NCBI GenBank assembly: GCA_021781255.1
Contig: JAJXXG010000971.1
Span: 1-6,877 of the forward strand
Direction of reading: 5' to 3'
DNA length: 6,877 bases
Origin: Acidobacteriota bacterium
Lineage (GTDB): Bacteria; Acidobacteriota; Terriglobia; Terriglobales; Acidobacteriaceae
The translations under genes and the position numbers were made by a program. Below the pieces are notes generated by a model, which saw only the letters and a list, made by a program, of their open reading frames with translations, searched no databases and was not told the DNA's origin. Of this stretch, positions 5,992 to 6,877 are shown piece after piece. Numbering within the stretch: the first letter of the stretch is position 1; each line of letters begins with the position of its first letter.

Positions 5992-6877
5992 CTATCCGCC
6001 GATGTGGACCATGGAGCGGGAGGGCTTGAGGAAGCCGGGCTCGCCGATATGGTGGCGCGCCTCCTTGCCGTAGATGGTTTGCGCGATGTAAGCGGAGAGC
6101 TGTGCGTCACTTTCGCCTGCGCGCATGCGACCGTAGAGGTCGTGCTCGACCTGTGAAAAGAGGCAGGTTCGAATCTTGCCGTCGGAGGTAAGACGGACGC
6201 GGCTGCAGGCGCCGCAGAAGGCCTGGGTGACGGGTGCGATGATGCCGATTTCGCCGACGCCGTCAGGGAAGGTGTAGCGACGGGCAGTTTCACTGGCTTC
6301 ACGCGGCGGCATTTGCGTGAGCGGCATGACGCGGCCGATGCGCTCGACGATCTCCTGGAGCGGCACAACGATTTCTGGCGACCAGAGGCGGCCCTCCTCG
6401 AGCGGCATGAACTCAATGAAGCGGACGACGACATTTTCTTCGCGGGCAAATCGGGCGAAGCCTTCGATTTCGGCGTCGTTGAATCCGCGCAGGAGGACGC
6501 AGTTGATCTTGAGCGGAGTGAGGCCCGCGTCGCGTGCGGCGCGGACGCCGGATAGAACTTTCTGGAAGCTTCCGGGAATGCGGGTAATACGCTCAAAGGT
6601 GGGCGCATCGACGGCGTCCATGCTGACAGTGATGCGGTTGAGGCCGGCCTGTTTGAGGGGGGCCGCGAGTGAGTCCAGCAGGTGGCCGTTGGTGGTGAGA
6701 GCGAGGTCGAGCGGTTCGCCGTGTAGAGTGCGCAACTGCGCGAGTGAGCGGATGAGATCGAGGATGCCGTGGCGCAGCAGCGGCTCGCCGCCGGTGAGGC
6801 GGACCTTCTCAATACCGAGGCCGACGAAGAGGCGGATGAGGCGGAGGTAATCGTCGATGGCGAGCTCGGGATACTGA
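5992..6877 (-). CDS. moaA: GTP 3',8-cyclase MoaA, 5' end outside the window
   Basis: Radical SAM enzyme that converts GTP to 3',8-cyclo-GTP, the first step of molybdenum cofactor synthesis (with MoaC). The frame runs off the right edge from 6876, so 294 C-terminal residues are visible and some 40 are missing, including the CxxxCxxC motif of the first [4Fe-4S] cluster. Numbering visible residues from 6876: TGGEPLLR at 28-35 (SAM-binding GGE), LTTNG soon after, VSMD in place of the usual SLD, and VRFIEFMPL at 151-159. The second cluster is CGAC-SRVRLTSDGKIRT-C, with Cys at 221, 224 and 238 (the Cx2Cx13C of MoaA) and the RxR of the substrate site. It ends KPSRSMVHIGG; the terminal Gly-Gly is the conserved MoaA tail needed for catalysis. 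The TTG at 6735 is internal, not the start. It lies upstream of the GGDEF gene; shared transcription is possible but unproven. Confidence 0.96.
   Translation of the reverse strand, partial: QYPELAIDDYLRLIRLFVGLGIEKVRLTGGEPLLRHGILDLIRSLAQLRTLHGEPLDLALTTNGHLLDSLAAPLKQAGLNRITVSMDAVDAPTFERITRIPGSFQKVLSGVRAARDAGLTPLKINCVLLRGFNDAEIEGFARFAREENVVVRFIEFMPLEEGRLWSPEIVVPLQEIVERIGRVMPLTQMPPREASETARRYTFPDGVGEIGIIAPVTQAFCGACSRVRLTSDGKIRTCLFSQVEHDLYGRMRAGESDAQLSAYIAQTIYGKEARHHIGEPGFLKPSRSMVHIGG

Noticed and set aside
5136..6029. 297-codon plus-strand frame antisense to the GGDEF gene
   Set aside because: It is the shadow of a GC-rich coding sequence; the opposite strand encodes a complete GAF-GGDEF protein with all motifs, while this frame has none.

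Overview
The window looks like chromosomal DNA of an Acidobacteriota bacterium, probably class Terriglobia. This rests on recalled family resemblance (the GlpD N-terminus and an acidobacterial-type multi-pass membrane protein) and on generally GC-rich coding sequence, so the lineage is inferred, not proven. There are no rRNA or tRNA genes, insertion sequences, CRISPR arrays or phage genes.

Layout: glpD (glycerol-3-phosphate dehydrogenase) fills the first 1.57 kb on the + strand. A 312-bp non-coding stretch follows, with a short hairpin, two ATGTATAC sites and an exact-consensus sigma-54 (-24/-12) promoter. This promoter faces a small Flp/Tad-type pilin gene (flp1). A 512-bp gap without a convincing gene, but with many small inverted repeats, separates flp1 from a second pilin gene (flp2). 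An intrinsic terminator closes the unit. A large multi-pass membrane protein resembling GT-C glycosyltransferases comes next (+ strand). On the - strand, converging on it, are a GAF-GGDEF diguanylate cyclase and the 3' part of moaA (molybdenum cofactor synthesis). The 5' end of moaA lies beyond the right edge.

How it fits together: glpD and moaA are housekeeping genes. The distinctive part is the pilin block at about 1695-2891. Its promoter implies control by an enhancer-binding activator, the ATGTATAC pair is a plausible site for one, and the two pilins share a nearly invariant processing site but have different leaders. No Tad assembly gene (ATPase, prepilin peptidase, secretin) is present, so these pilins must use machinery encoded elsewhere. 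A c-di-GMP enzyme and a possible glycosyltransferase nearby invite functional links to pili and attachment, but these are inferences from proximity only.
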